The notes under the pieces: model-generated
What the model was told of the DNA's origin: nothing
The model's input: only the letters and a program-made list of their open reading frames with translations
Database searches by the model: none
Origin: Cryptomeria japonica
Lineage: Eukaryota; Streptophyta; Pinopsida; Cupressales; Cupressaceae
DNA: 64,000 bases
Assembly (NCBI RefSeq): GCF_030272615.1
Contig: NC_081405.1
Location: 472,614,008-472,678,007 of the forward strand
Direction of reading: 5' to 3'
In this document: piece after piece, positions 9,955 to 20,910 of the stretch
Position numbering within the stretch: the first letter of the stretch is position 1
Layout: the number at the start of each line of letters is the position of its first letter
Program-made: the position numbers and the translations under genes

Positions 9955-11744
9955 ACTTCATCGAGACTAGGCAGCTCTAAGGGAGGGAGTTCATCATAGC
10001 CTTAGAGGGCTCCCTATGTATCAGTTTTGTACCATTCTATGTTATCATGTAGACACCTTCGGGTGATTTGAAGCCATATGATTTTGACATCATTGTATCA
10101 TGACACGTATGATTTTTTGATATATATATGAGATGATTCATCTTTGCGATAGCTATATGCATGTGCACTTATGTGATGCTTCTATGTGATGCATGTATCT
10201 ATGTGATGCTTATGATATGGATGTAAATATGTTCATGAGGAAATGCCATATTTTTTACTTTTTTATGTTTTTAATATGTTATGCATGATGCAAATCTGAA
10301 TGTGAATGTATGAAATGCAGATGAATAGATAATGCAAATAACTATTTACATGATGAAAATGTAAAATGTGTTAACATGTGTTGTGTGCAGGATGTGATGT
10401 AATTGTGATATCTATATGTATGTATGAAATGCTTAATATGTGGTAATGCAGGTGCAAACTACATGAAATGCAAATGTTTTTGATGTGTCATTATACTCAG
10501 TCATGTGATAGCGGGCTACACGAACTCAAGAAGGATGATGGAAGTCAATCAAGAATGGGGGATGGAAGATAGAAGATATGAAAGTGAAAGAGTTTCTTGT
10601 GCGTTATCATCATTGAGCTTTATTATGGCAAGTAGGTTATGACAATTGAGGCATATGTTCAACCCAGAAAGTCATTGTACCTGTTTGCATGGAGATAAGA
10701 CAGTCACAAACAAGGAATGCCCTAGTTCACACTAGACTCACATTGTCCTCATATCCTTGGACAAGTCAAAGCATTACTAAGAGACAATCCACAGACAGCA
10801 AATAAAAATAGGTGACGATACCCCATCCTCGCCTTTCTAGTCAAAGACATCCTAGAGATAGAATTTCTAGTTAGAGACATGTTGGAAAAGCTAAAAGACA
10901 TGTCACCAAAAAAGATAAAAATCAAAAGAAAACCAAGACTCGACACCAACATCCACTGTAGTCCTCAAGTTTAGTGTCTCTTGTCACTTGTATAAGTCTT
11001 ATTTGATTGTGGTCACAATGTTTACTTTCATAAAAGGATAGATAGCACTGAACCATAAAGTTGTCTAAGTTTGTTGAAAGATTTGATTTGTTGAAGCCCA
11101 TTGTTGTTGTTGTGTCTCATATGAAACTGACTGAATCCATGATACTAATATTTTATTGTGGAGAAGGCGAAACTTTATTGTGGATCGGCAATGCAAATGT
11201 TGCTTTATTATGGATTGTGCACGGATAGACTAAAGAAGACTAGAAGAAATTGTACTCCTCAAAACATGTGATGCTCTCAGTTCCACACCCATCACTAGAT
11301 GTAGGATTTGCCTTAGCCACAGATAGGAGCTGATTTATTATGGATGGAAAGGGGTGAAAAGGAAGGATTATTATGAATGGATAACCAATCTTAGGTAGAT
11401 CAATAACAAGCCATGATGGGAATGGGTAAGTTTATTATGAATGGATAGGTTGTGAGTGTGTGCAAAGTGAAGGATGAAATGAAATCCTGAAGGAGGGAGG
11501 AGCAATGTCTCTACACATGGCGTCGGTGACCCAGTTTTCACCATGGTACTTGCCTAGGGTGCCACCAAAGTGGTTTTCATCGTTGGATGAAATGTTTTTC
11601 TATTTTTCATTTTTTGTGTGTGTCACAAGGCGCTTGTTTGCCAGGTTTTCACCAAGTAACGATTTTTTATGTTTTATGATTTTTTTGTATTTTTGAATTT
11701 TTTGATTTTTTTTTTGTATTTTTGAATTTGGATACTCTGAAGAG
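9955..11744. other. Non-coding spacer of element G with a recurring TTTATTATGG motif
   Basis: No coding signal is visible on either strand. TTTATTRTGG-type motifs recur near 10617, 11151, 11170, 11202, 11335, 11370 and 11428, usually followed by ATGG or ATCGG. The spacer separates the ends of the two convergent genes of element G, so it probably holds both 3' ends. Confidence 0.5.
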
Positions 11745-12950
11745 CTATGTGTAAAACCTGCGAAGGTGCATGTTGTTGATAGGATCCTCCAAAGGTTCAC
11801 CCTCTATGGTTGAGAGCTAATATGCACCAGATCCATATGTTGTTGTGATGATGTAAGGACCAAGCCAGTTTGGTTCCAATTTTCCCTTCTTCACTTTGTC
11901 TTGCTGATTTTTTGGATTTTCCTTGAGAACTAAGTCACCAACCTCAAATGTGTGAGGCTTTACCTTGTGATTGTAGATGTGTCATTTCTTGATTGAATGA
12001 TATTTAGCTTGAGTGACTGTCTTCCTTGATAAAGGAACTAAGATAGAATTACTAGTGTGTAGACTACATAGGCTCATATGCCTGTCACCTAAAGAAGTTT
12101 GGGCATCCCTGATAACAAAGTCCTTCGAGGAAGTTCCAGTAAAGGTCCATGATGTATCACCAGAAGGGAATAGATGTGTGAAATAAGTGGATGAGTTATG
12201 AAGGCTTGTGATTGTGAAAAGAAGTGAAAGTAGGATAGCATGATGGAGACTTACGATCAACAAGTATGCTTTTTGACTTGAAATTGTAGAACTTTTGCCC
12301 CCAGTTATTTTGATATTAGGGGAGATCAACTCTTGCTCTTTTTCTTTCATAGGATTTTTATCCTTGACCTTGATTTTTTCAAAGTCCAATAGCTTTTGAT
12401 TTTGATTTGGACTAAAGGACTTTTCTTTATTTTTGACTTTTAGATTTTTCTTTTCAAAGCTTGATTCTTGAACCCCAATGAGTAAGGGATTTTTTAATTC
12501 TTGTTGATCCAAGTTTGGGAGAGGAGTGGAAATGGAATGAGTGGATTATATGGTAAAACTATGGGAGTTCTCAAGAGGACTGGCGATATGCTTAATAGAT
12601 TCTTTGTTGGAACCACTCTTAGGACTATTGATATCAAGAGTTGCTTGCACCACTAGAGGTGATTTGCATTCAGACTTAGTAGCCACAAAACTAGGTGGTT
12701 CACACCCAATTCCTTGCAAATTGTTTATAGATTGTTCCTATCGACTAAATGTCTTAGCAAATAGTGGGAGTTGATCAACATGAAAGATATACTCACCACA
12801 TCCCATGTCTTGAAACTTGAAATTTTCTTTGTGCTCTGCTTGTTTTGATGTAGAAGCTTTCAAGGATTTTGGATCCACATATGTTGAAGATGGAATAGCC
12901 TCTCGATTGACTGGTATTGTTTTTTTTATCGAGGTCACAGATTGTTGCAA
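11745..12950 (-). pseudogene. Element G pol remnant: spacer frame and integrase C-terminal tail
   Basis: One minus-strand frame runs from 12950 to a TAG at 11745 with a few stops. Its end (about 11990-11750) is the C-terminal module of gypsy integrase: FEVGDLVLKENPK, then GKLEPNWLGPYII, GAY and NMHLRRFY. Upstream is a Lys-rich stretch (about 12500-12310), a hydrophobic segment of about 20 residues (near 12270-12200) and a sequence I do not recognise. There is no RT, RNase H or HHCC/DDE integrase core between protease and this tail, so about 2.5-3 kb of pol has been lost or replaced. Confidence 0.65.
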
Positions 12951-15831
12951 TATATGAATGGATTTGGATCTGCTTTGATGGTCACTTCAACTCCATTGTG
13001 TGGAAACTTGATACATTGATGATATGTAGATGGGATTGCGCTCATCTCATGAATCCATGGACGTCCTAGCAATATGTTGTATGTGAGATCCAGGTCGAGG
13101 ACTTGACAAACTACATCTTTTGTAACTAGCCCAACTCTGAGGGGTAAGGTGATTGTTCCCTTGGATGAGCGCTCTTCATCATCATATGCCTTAATGGTAA
13201 TTTTGTTTGTAGAATTCACAACCTTATCTGAATATCCCAATTGTTTAATAGTGCTCAATGTACAAATATTTAGACCTGCTCCTCCATCTATCAGGACTCG
13301 CTTTATTTGATGTTTGTGTAGGAAGGCTTCAATGTGTAAAGGTGCATTATGTGGCTGACTTACGGAGGCATCATTGGCTTCTGTGAATGTAAGGGAGTGT
13401 GGAATGGAAAGGTATCCCACCATGGCTTTAAATTGGTCCACGTTTAGATCAATACGGACAAAAGTGTCTCTCAAGATTTTGTCAAGAATGGCTTTATGTG
13501 CAGGGGATATGCGTAAGAGCTCAAGGATTGAGATAAGAGAGGGTGTCTTCCCTAACTGTTCTACAAGGTCATTCTCAAGTTTGGTTGATGAGGAAGAAGT
13601 GTTTTTAGCTAGAGAACCTTGCAAAGTGAATTTACCTCGATGAGTTGTAGCATTACATTCAGAGGTAGGTTCGGAAGAAGATCCAATGCCTTTTAGGACA
13701 ATCTTGGGTCTTTGGGTAGAAGTCTCGAGCATTTTGTCCTTGATGATAATGGTAGAGACATAATTGTCCATCGAAATGTGATTAATAGTTGAATCATAGT
13801 TATAAGATACTCTGGTATAGTTGGTTTGGTCATCTATGGCTTTAGCTTTTCCCTTGTCATTCTTTGGGAATGGTTCCTTAGACATCTTGTGTTCTTGATT
13901 GGATGAATGCCCTTTAATCTCAATGTCACCTCTATCAATAAGATCTTGTATGATGTTCTTCAGTCGGTGACAATTACCTATTTTATGTCCCTTGCTTTTA
14001 TGAAATTCACAATACTCATCGTCATTCCACCAATTTGGTTTAACCTTTGGCTCATATGGAGGCAAATATGGAATTGTTATGATTTTGTTTGCCACTAGCT
14101 TATTGAAAACTGATTCAAGTGGTTCTCCCAATGGAGTGTACTTCCTTCGTGACTTTGAAGTTGTTTGAGTATTCACCTGATTTTTTGTAGAGCTTGATCT
14201 AGAAAAAATGATTTTGGGTCGTACTATATTGGCATCCACAACACCATCATTGACTGTGTTCTTGTTTTTATTCTAAAATCTTGGCTTGTCTTTTCCTTTA
14301 AAGTCATCTTTGTTTTCTTTGAATATCTTAATGACTCCTTGTTCAATTAGGACCTTTTTTGTCGCTAAGCCTTTTTTAATGACATCCTTGAAGGTGGACA
14401 AACAAGCTTTTCTTAGGTCATAACCAATGTCTTTGTTAACATTTTGGGTGAACATCTCTACCATTTGTTTTTGTGGAATTTCACAAGAGCATCTGTTGGC
14501 TAGATTCCTCCATCTTTGTAAAAATAATAAAAAAGATTCTCCATCCTTTTGCTTGGTGTTGCACAAGGTAGTGACTGATATGTCTGTCTCTATGTTATAT
14601 GAGAAATGTTGTATAAATGCCTCAGCTAAGTCACCTCATGACTTAATTCCAGGTGGAAGTTCAAAGACCCATTCCATAGCTTGATCACCTAAGCTTTGTG
14701 GGATTAAACTCATCAAATATGTCTCTTCTGCTACTACCTCAATGCAAGCTATAAAAAATTGTCTTATGTGTGCCTTAGGTGTCACAAAGTGTGTAGGAAA
14801 AGGAGGCATTGGAATGCTCTTGTCAAATGGCTAAGGACATATGTCTCTCATTGTGTAAGCTGGCTTCGGTGTATTTATGTCCTCCATTTTCTTTTGTAAG
14901 TCCTTAATTTGTTGTTCCAAATTGTTCTTAGGTGGAGACTAGCTTCTTGGACCATACCCCATTCCTGAACCATCGGGTAGAGGAGGAGCATGTTGCATAT
15001 ATGGATGATATTGATCATACACATGTTCATATGGAGGAGGTCTATAATGATGTTGTGTATATGGACCACTTGGTATAGAGTCATGCTAAGGAATGGAATA
15101 TCTGCTTTGCCCATGTATACCGTACTCTAAAGGCATGTCATGAGTTTGTTCTAGTGTGTTGCCCCCAAATTTGACGCGGGGTTTCCTTGTGTCCAAATTT
15201 TGAACATGCCTTTGGATATCCAATTGCTTTGGTGGTTGGTCCTTAGCATTGGTATGTGATTGAGTATATTTTCTTGCATAAGACTTCCATAATGGTCTAC
15301 AAAGGTGAGTATCATATGCTTGACCATGTATGTATGGGACCTTAGGTTTTTGAAACAAAGATGATGGTGATTCTGGCACAAGATGTGGTCCTCTATTGCC
15401 TCCACTATTAGGCCTCCTTTGATCCATGTTGAGGTGAGGTTGTTGCAAAGGTCGATTTTCCATTATTTGAGACATGTCAAAATCATGAGGGATCTTGGCT
15501 CCACTTTGTGCCATCACTTGTAAGAAGTATTGTCTATCTCTCCTCATTATTTCCTCAACCAATCTATTAAAACGAGGATCCATAATGGAGTCTTCCACTT
15601 CTGCTGAATGTATTGAAATATTGTCCATATTGTCATTGTGTGTGTGTCATTATTGTTTGTAGTGTCCATGTTCTCAACATTCGGAATATTTCTATAAGCA
15701 TCCATGTTAGGTAATGTAGTATGATCAGAATTGAAAAAGATATCATTTTCATATTCATAGGAACTCATGTTTGCGGACTCTTGAGCCTCTTTAGCTTCTC
15801 TCCTAGATTTTTGGGAACAGGTTTCAACCAT
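12935..15831 (-). pseudogene. Element G gag-protease frame
   Basis: Translation starts at ATG 15831. The frame shifts once at a CA/TG dinucleotide run near 15640, then stays open in one frame from 15628 to 12935 except for five stops (4 TAG, 1 TGA). Seen in order are an N-terminal variable region and a Pro/His/Tyr-rich segment (about 15080-14950). The gag core follows, with SLIPQSLGDQAMEWVFELPPG and, near 14560-14400, FLLFLQRWRNLANRC. A CX2HX4HX4C knuckle sits near 14010-13970 (residues 77-90 of the last open segment). The protease site is DGGAGLNIC (about 13290), the DGG form common in this gypsy branch instead of DTG/DSG. It would make capsid and protease for this element. Confidence 0.85.
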
Positions 15832-16315
15832 GAACTAGGTATTGACCAAGATGTGTGAGACTAGATGAAAATGGAAAGATATGGAAGACCAAGAGTTGGA
15901 TGGAATGTAAATGAATTTGAGGTGTACTTGAAATGCCCAAAGTGTAAGACCAAGTATGTATGTAGTAGAGTAGGTGTGGCTTCCAAAGAGATGATAGTTT
16001 CTCTTAGTGAGGTAAGTTGACCTTGACTCTAAGTAAGACCAAATGAGACCCAAAGGTGATAGACCTTGATGAGGGACCACTTAGCAAAATGTTGTTGTAT
16101 GTAGTGTGTTGACAAAGTAAGATGAGGACAAGAAAGTGACCTTTTGACTCAAGTTTAGACAAATGTGAATGTAATGTAAGGTGTAAAAAAATGATGGACT
16201 TTGTGAGACCCAGAGACAAGTTGAATGCTAGATGAAAACCAAGAGAGATAACCTAGGAAGCTCAATAAGTCTGAAATTGACTATTCTTATTTGTTGGATT
16301 GTAAAAGTTTTTCAA

Positions 16316-16510
16316 TTATGAACACAGACGTGCTTGTATACTTCACAGACGTGGTTATATGACACAGACGTAGTTTTGTCAGACACAGACGTGTTTCTGA
16401 GATTTTGTAAATGCAATATTGCTCAGAAGACACAGATGCGTTTCTGCCCTTCATAGACATGTTTAGATGACACAAACGCGGTTTTGTTAGACATAGACAC
16501 GTTTTTGAAA
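16316..16510 (-). repeat. Cluster of CGTCTGTG motifs, gag-proximal
   Basis: About eight units of CACAGACGTG (plus strand) occur at roughly 20-25-base spacing. On the gag-coding strand they read CACGTCTGTG. Some have decayed to CATAGACA or CACAAACG, as C-to-T change at CpG would give. Confidence 0.75.
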
Positions 16511-16769
16511 ATTTTGTGCAATTTTTCCAATGTGTGAAGTTGCTTGTTGTGACGAAATCTGAATGTTTGACTGTTTTTCATGACAAGAGGACACAGTCTT
16601 GATGAGGACTTAATGTTTGCAAGTGTTTAGACCCAAAATGACTCAAAGAAAAGTGTGTTGTTTGATGTTAACAAATTTTTTTGCATACACTTGAAGACAC
16701 AAAAGACACAATTTTTTGATGTTTGATCTTGAATGTTTGATTGTTTAAAATAAGTCAAGCACAATTCTT

Positions 16770-17330
16770 TTGGCTGGCCAGGACAATAGTTGTTGATCCC
16801 ACATGGGGTTCCCCCTGAGGCTACGCTATTCAGAGAAGATACTTAGATGCTTGACCCCAGTGGCTCCACCCTCGGTACTCACTTCTCAGGGTAGCCAAGC
16901 ATCAGTCCCCACATAAACTCCCCATGGCGAACTTTGTATCACTACTAAGAACCATATGTGTGTGGGTCGCTCCAGAGGTCCGACCTCCTAACCCAACAAC
17001 TAGAAGGATTTTGGCTTCTAAAACAAAAAGGTGCTAGTAAGGGCATCCGCTTGTGTGGCCATACATGTGGCACTTTCAGCTCTGTAAATACAGAAGGCTC
17101 CCAGCCGGTAGGGGTTACGCCCTACAACTGATCAAATAAATTTGATCAAACGGTTTATGGGGAGACATAGTGTCGATATGGACTAATCAACACACGTTAT
17201 CCATAGTTTTCACCATGGATATAATTGTTTATAGTGGTTAGGAAGAGGTGGGTTTTCCTCGCTACCACTTGGGTCGTTCTCTCCTCACTAGTAGTCCTAA
17301 TGACCACATGGGGAGACAGGCCCTCTAAAG
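16770..17330 (-). other. GC-richer block in the element G leader
   Basis: This block stands out from the AT-rich surroundings. It has runs such as CCCACATGGGG and CCCCCTGAGG and many potential short stems, with no reading frame. It could be a structured packaging or translation-control region of the genomic RNA. I have no family match to quote. Confidence 0.35.
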
Positions 17331-17699
17331 ATGAAACAAAAGAGCCTATTTCTTAAGACACAAAAGACACTAGTTCAATTTTAGTGCACCAATTGAAGTG
17401 TTTGCTAGTCTATGAAAACAAGGCACACAATAAAGATCAAAAACCCTTGCCAAAGTCCTGCAACAAAGATCTATTAGTAGTTTGGATTGTTTCAAATGAT
17501 CACCCCTTCCTGCAAGCACACAAGTTAGGTAAATTTTAGATCCCAAAAGACTTTGTGAAATAGGGGCCTTCAACAAAACGATTTTGCTTTCAAAACAAAC
17601 TGCACCAATTTCATTAGATCTAAAGATGTTAGCTTAATATAAACCAGATCTGGAATCCGAATGACGAAAAACTGAACCAAAGAAGCCAAAATGCAACAA

Positions 17700-17965
17700 C
17701 TGAACATAGACGCGGTTATCAGTAACACAAACGCTATATAAATGTGCAAACGTTGTTAGATCTGAAACAGACACGGTTCCTGAACACAAACATGGTTCCT
17801 AAACACAGACGCGTCTGGAGACCTCACAGACGCAAATAGGGAACACAGATGTATTTCCTATAATCTGTAAAAAAAATAAAAAATACTGTCAAAGGCATAG
17901 ATGCGATTCCAGATGTCACAGACTCGGTAGAAAATAAAAAACACGATCCAAATATACGCAGACAC
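17700..17965 (-). repeat. Cluster of CGTCTGTG motifs, LTR-proximal
   Basis: About nine degenerate units (ACATAGACGCGG, ACACAAACGC, ACACAGACGCGTCTG, CACAGACGCA and others) are spaced 20-30 bases apart just after the primer site. They have the same core and orientation as the cluster at 16316-16510. Confidence 0.7.
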
Positions 17966-18056
17966 GAAAATATCAAAATGTTGTTGGAAATGTCAGATCT
18001 GCAACTTCAAAAACACGACATGTGTACAAAAGATGTTAAATGCAAAAGGGACAAGA

Positions 18057-18074
18057 GTCCCTCCGGGCGTGCCA
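18057..18074 (-). promoter_or_regulatory. Primer binding site of element G
   Basis: Three bases inside the 5' LTR the minus strand reads TGGCACGCCCGGAGGGAC. It begins with TGG, as required to pair with a tRNA CCA end. It is not the iMet site used by A, B, C and D. I do not assign the tRNA. Confidence 0.6.
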
Positions 18075-18077
18075 AAA

Positions 18078-18824
18078 TATTTATGGTGAAAAGTGGATAA
18101 CAACAATAATGAAAGACTAAATGAATTCAACCACAAAACCCTAGCCTAACAACAAAAAAATCCACCATGACATATGAAGATTACCTAAGACAATGCAAAT
18201 CAAATGAAATCACAAAGATTATACCATCACATGTCCAATAGGGTTTGGATCTTCATTCTTCCTATCTCCATTGATCTTGCTTGATATATTTTCTCTCAGA
18301 TTTTATATGCACAAGAGCTCAACAAAGAACAGAAATGTGGTGGCAAGTAGGATTGATCGCATATGAAAGTTCGAAAGCGTAGAGTAGTTGAATAATCATC
18401 GGGGGTTGATAATGAAGGAAGCATCTCCTTATATAGAAGACACTATAAGAAATGGAGGGATAAGATTGAGAGGTGTAAAAGATAAATGGTCGGCTATGAT
18501 TAGAGGGTAAGTAGTATATGAATTAAGAGATGAATGACATGTGTCATAGGTAGAAAAGGTTAATGAATTAATTAAATAAATAAAGATTTATTTAATTAAT
18601 AGAGGAAGTGGGATCAATTAAATAAATAAGATATTTATTTAATTTAGAAAAAGGATAATTTAAATAAATAAATGTATTTATTTAAATGAGAAATAAGGTT
18701 AGAAGAGGATAAATGAATTAATTAAATAAATAAAGGTTTATTTAATTAATAGAAGAATTAGGCTAAGATAATTAAATAAATAAAATATTTATTTAATTAG
18801 ACTGGACAATTTTAGGTGTCTACA
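18078..18824 (-). repeat. 5' LTR of element G (747 bp)
   Basis: It aligns with 6063-6844 over its whole length, apart from a deletion of about 32 bp near 18508 between two GAGGGTA copies. It ends GTCTACA, next to the target duplication. The inner TG has become TA. Confidence 0.9.
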
Positions 18825-18829
18825 GTAGT
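18825..18829. repeat. Target site duplication of element G, right copy (GTAGT)
   Basis: It matches 6058-6062 exactly. Confidence 0.85.
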
Positions 18830-20569
18830 ATTATTTGGTTTTTCCTATTAATCCAACTACTCCCTTCTATATTTTTGTAATTCAATCAAATGGAATTTAA
18901 TTCCGCCTTATAGAAACCAATCGACTAAATTACACAAAATAGAGAAAGTTGCTTTGATAAATAAGAAGTATCCTTGATATTCTGAGTTAAACAAATAAGA
19001 AAGAAAATAAATTGGAGACAACCACACAATATTTTGTCTTACACAATCAATAAATAACTGAGCACATGAAATATAGATTCTTCTATTATATCCAGCCACT
19101 GTAAAGAAGTACAAACTTTTTAGTATTCTCTTATTTTCTATATTCTATATCTTTTATCCTTTTTATCGGCCTTGGTTTCTCCCTTATATAACAAAATTGG
19201 GAGAAGCAACAAGCTTCAAACCATTACATTGCAACCTTTCATAACTAATTTTATAAAAGCATAATTAAAGAGACTAAATTAAAACACTTTTTTTAACGAA
19301 GTTCAGAAGCATGTATGAAATAGAACATGATATAAAAACATGAGGATAGCCAGTGGGTGCAAGGAAGCTCGTTATCATAATAGTACAAGTAGAAACTCGT
19401 GACCCTTGGGTCTAGCAAGGTTCGACTTTTAGTTGGGTAGCCTCCACATCCACTAATTGGCTTTCTATGCTTCTAATCTCATGCGACCTTCAGATATGTT
19501 GCCTCCCACTAGTATACCTCATAGTCGCTCAACCATTTGTAATTCTGGATGATAGGCATGTTCATTAGGTGATCTTTCCACTTTTTGTCCGTCATTGTCC
19601 TCACTTTTGTAAGAAACTTTGCAGAACCCTCATCCAATGTAATGATCATGTCTTGCAATAGATTGAAACTTTGAACACTTATATCCCTTTCTTCCTTCAT
19701 GTGCATGATAATTTTTTGTACCCTTTTACAAAAATCAATTTTCCAATCATTGAAATCCTTCATTTTTTTCAATTTTATCCTGTTTGACCTAAAGATTTGA
19801 GGCACTTAAAGAATGAGTCTTGAAAAAAATCAGTAATAGAAAATGTAGTTCTCGAAGTCTACTTTTCAAATATGTAATTTATTTTAATACCCAGATCTTA
19901 AAAATAAATTTTGAATAGGCATTACTAAAACCTATAGTTTAAAAGTCACTTTTCAGGACCATACCATGCTCGTGTACGGCAAGCATAATTTGACCTAAAT
20001 GAAATTTTTTTTATAAATCCTTTTGGGAAAAGATATATAACTCACTCACCTTTGATGAGAATATTTTTTTGTAATTTTTTTTTGCATATTTTTTTTTGTT
20101 AATTTTTTATTAAGCACAATCATTGTTTTGAAAAATTCTTGTGTACGACAAGCATAATTTGACCTAAACTTAACATTTTTTATTTTTTTTAAACTGTATA
20201 GAATCGTCTCTAGTTTGATTTCATATAATTGTTTTTTTTTTTAAACTTAGAGAGAAAAAAGTTATTAAAAAACTAAAAAACCATGTTATTTCGAGTTTAT
20301 GGACCTCTTTCATTAGTAATTATTTTAAAAATAAAAATATAGATCCATTTTTAAAAAAAAATACATATTTCAAATCTAGACAGTCTCTACTATAATGGGT
20401 TTTCATTGTTTAAAAAAAATCTGAAAATTTGGTGTTTAGATATATTTTTGAAGTCATTATTTTATATGAAGATTGATTTGGCCTTCAAGTTGCAAGTCAA
20501 ACCAGGTCCAAGCCAAAGGGTCGGCTCTCCAAGTCATTTCCCAAGCCAAAACCGAAGCTACAACCAAAC
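18830..20569. other. AT-rich spacer with one possible coding remnant
   Basis: Sequence from 18830 probably continues the DNA interrupted at 6062. I see no gene except the fragment at 19509-19805. From about 19980 to 20460 the DNA is strongly AT-rich with homopolymer runs; CGTGTACGGCAAGCATAATTTGACCTAAA-like text occurs twice (about 19971 and 20141), a small direct repeat. Confidence 0.4.
19509..19805 (-). pseudogene. Lys-rich coding fragment, possible C-terminal piece of gene F
   Basis: A 98-codon minus-strand frame encodes a charged, probably helical protein (FNDWKIDFCKRVQKIIMHMK, then KWKDHLMN near the end). It continues in frame past stops for some residues. It has the character of the coiled-coil C-terminal parts of the gag-like proteins in this window. 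It lies on the same strand and beyond the foldback-like insertion from gene F, so it may be the far end of that gene. I cannot prove the link. Confidence 0.3.
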
Positions 20570-20584
20570 CAAAGTTTGAAATTT

Positions 20585-20636
20585 TTAGAAACGGGATCCT
20601 GTTTAAACACATTTAGCAAACGGGATCCCGTTTCCC

Positions 20637-20671
<35 letters not shown>

Positions 20672-20810
20672 TTTTTTAATTATTATTTTTTAAATAAACT
20701 ATATATACATTTTTTTTTAATTAAAAAAAACCAAAAATATATATATATATACTTGAAATATAACATTTAAGTTTAAATCACATTTCCCTTTGTCTTTTTC
20801 CTTTCTTATA
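20585..20810 (+). repeat. Left terminal inverted repeat with GGGATCCC palindromes
   Basis: It contains AAACGGGATCCTGTTT (20589-20604) and the perfect 16-bp palindrome AAACGGGATCCCGTTT (20618-20633), then a TTTA microsatellite (about 20636-20675), a T-rich and TA-repeat stretch, and the pyrimidine block 20780-20806. Confidence 0.6.
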
Positions 20811-20910
20811 GTTTAAGTTATACTTCATGTAATATTGGCAGGATGTTTGACAATGGTTTCAGATCTCTCGGACTTATAATACAGATTCTAGATTTTAGAA
20901 GATCTTATAA

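Larger units (their letters stand above)
15832..18077 (-). other. Long 5' leader of element G
   Basis: About 2.2 kb lies between the 5' LTR and the gag ATG and has no coding signal. It contains two clusters of CACAGACG-type motifs (listed separately) and a GC-richer block at about 16770-17330 that looks structured. The leader probably carries packaging and dimerisation signals; this is inference. Confidence 0.6.
6063..18824 (-). mobile_element. Element G: 12.8 kb Ty3/gypsy-derived non-autonomous element with antisense gene
   Basis: Two similar LTRs (6063-6844 and 18078-18824) are flanked by the exact duplication GTAGT. The internal order on the minus strand is primer site, a 2.2 kb leader with short-motif arrays, gag, protease, a long spacer, and the C-terminal tail of integrase. 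On the plus strand, before the 3' LTR, lies an antisense plant-mobile-domain gene. Reverse transcriptase, RNase H and the integrase catalytic core are absent. The element could therefore make capsid and protease but would need polymerase and integrase in trans. Antisense extra genes between pol and the 3' LTR are known for some plant gypsy lineages. Confidence 0.9.

Noticed and set aside
12180-12290. Envelope-like protein suggested by the hydrophobic segment in the element G spacer
   Set aside because: One hydrophobic stretch in a decayed frame with no signal peptide, no second membrane segment and no family motif is not enough.
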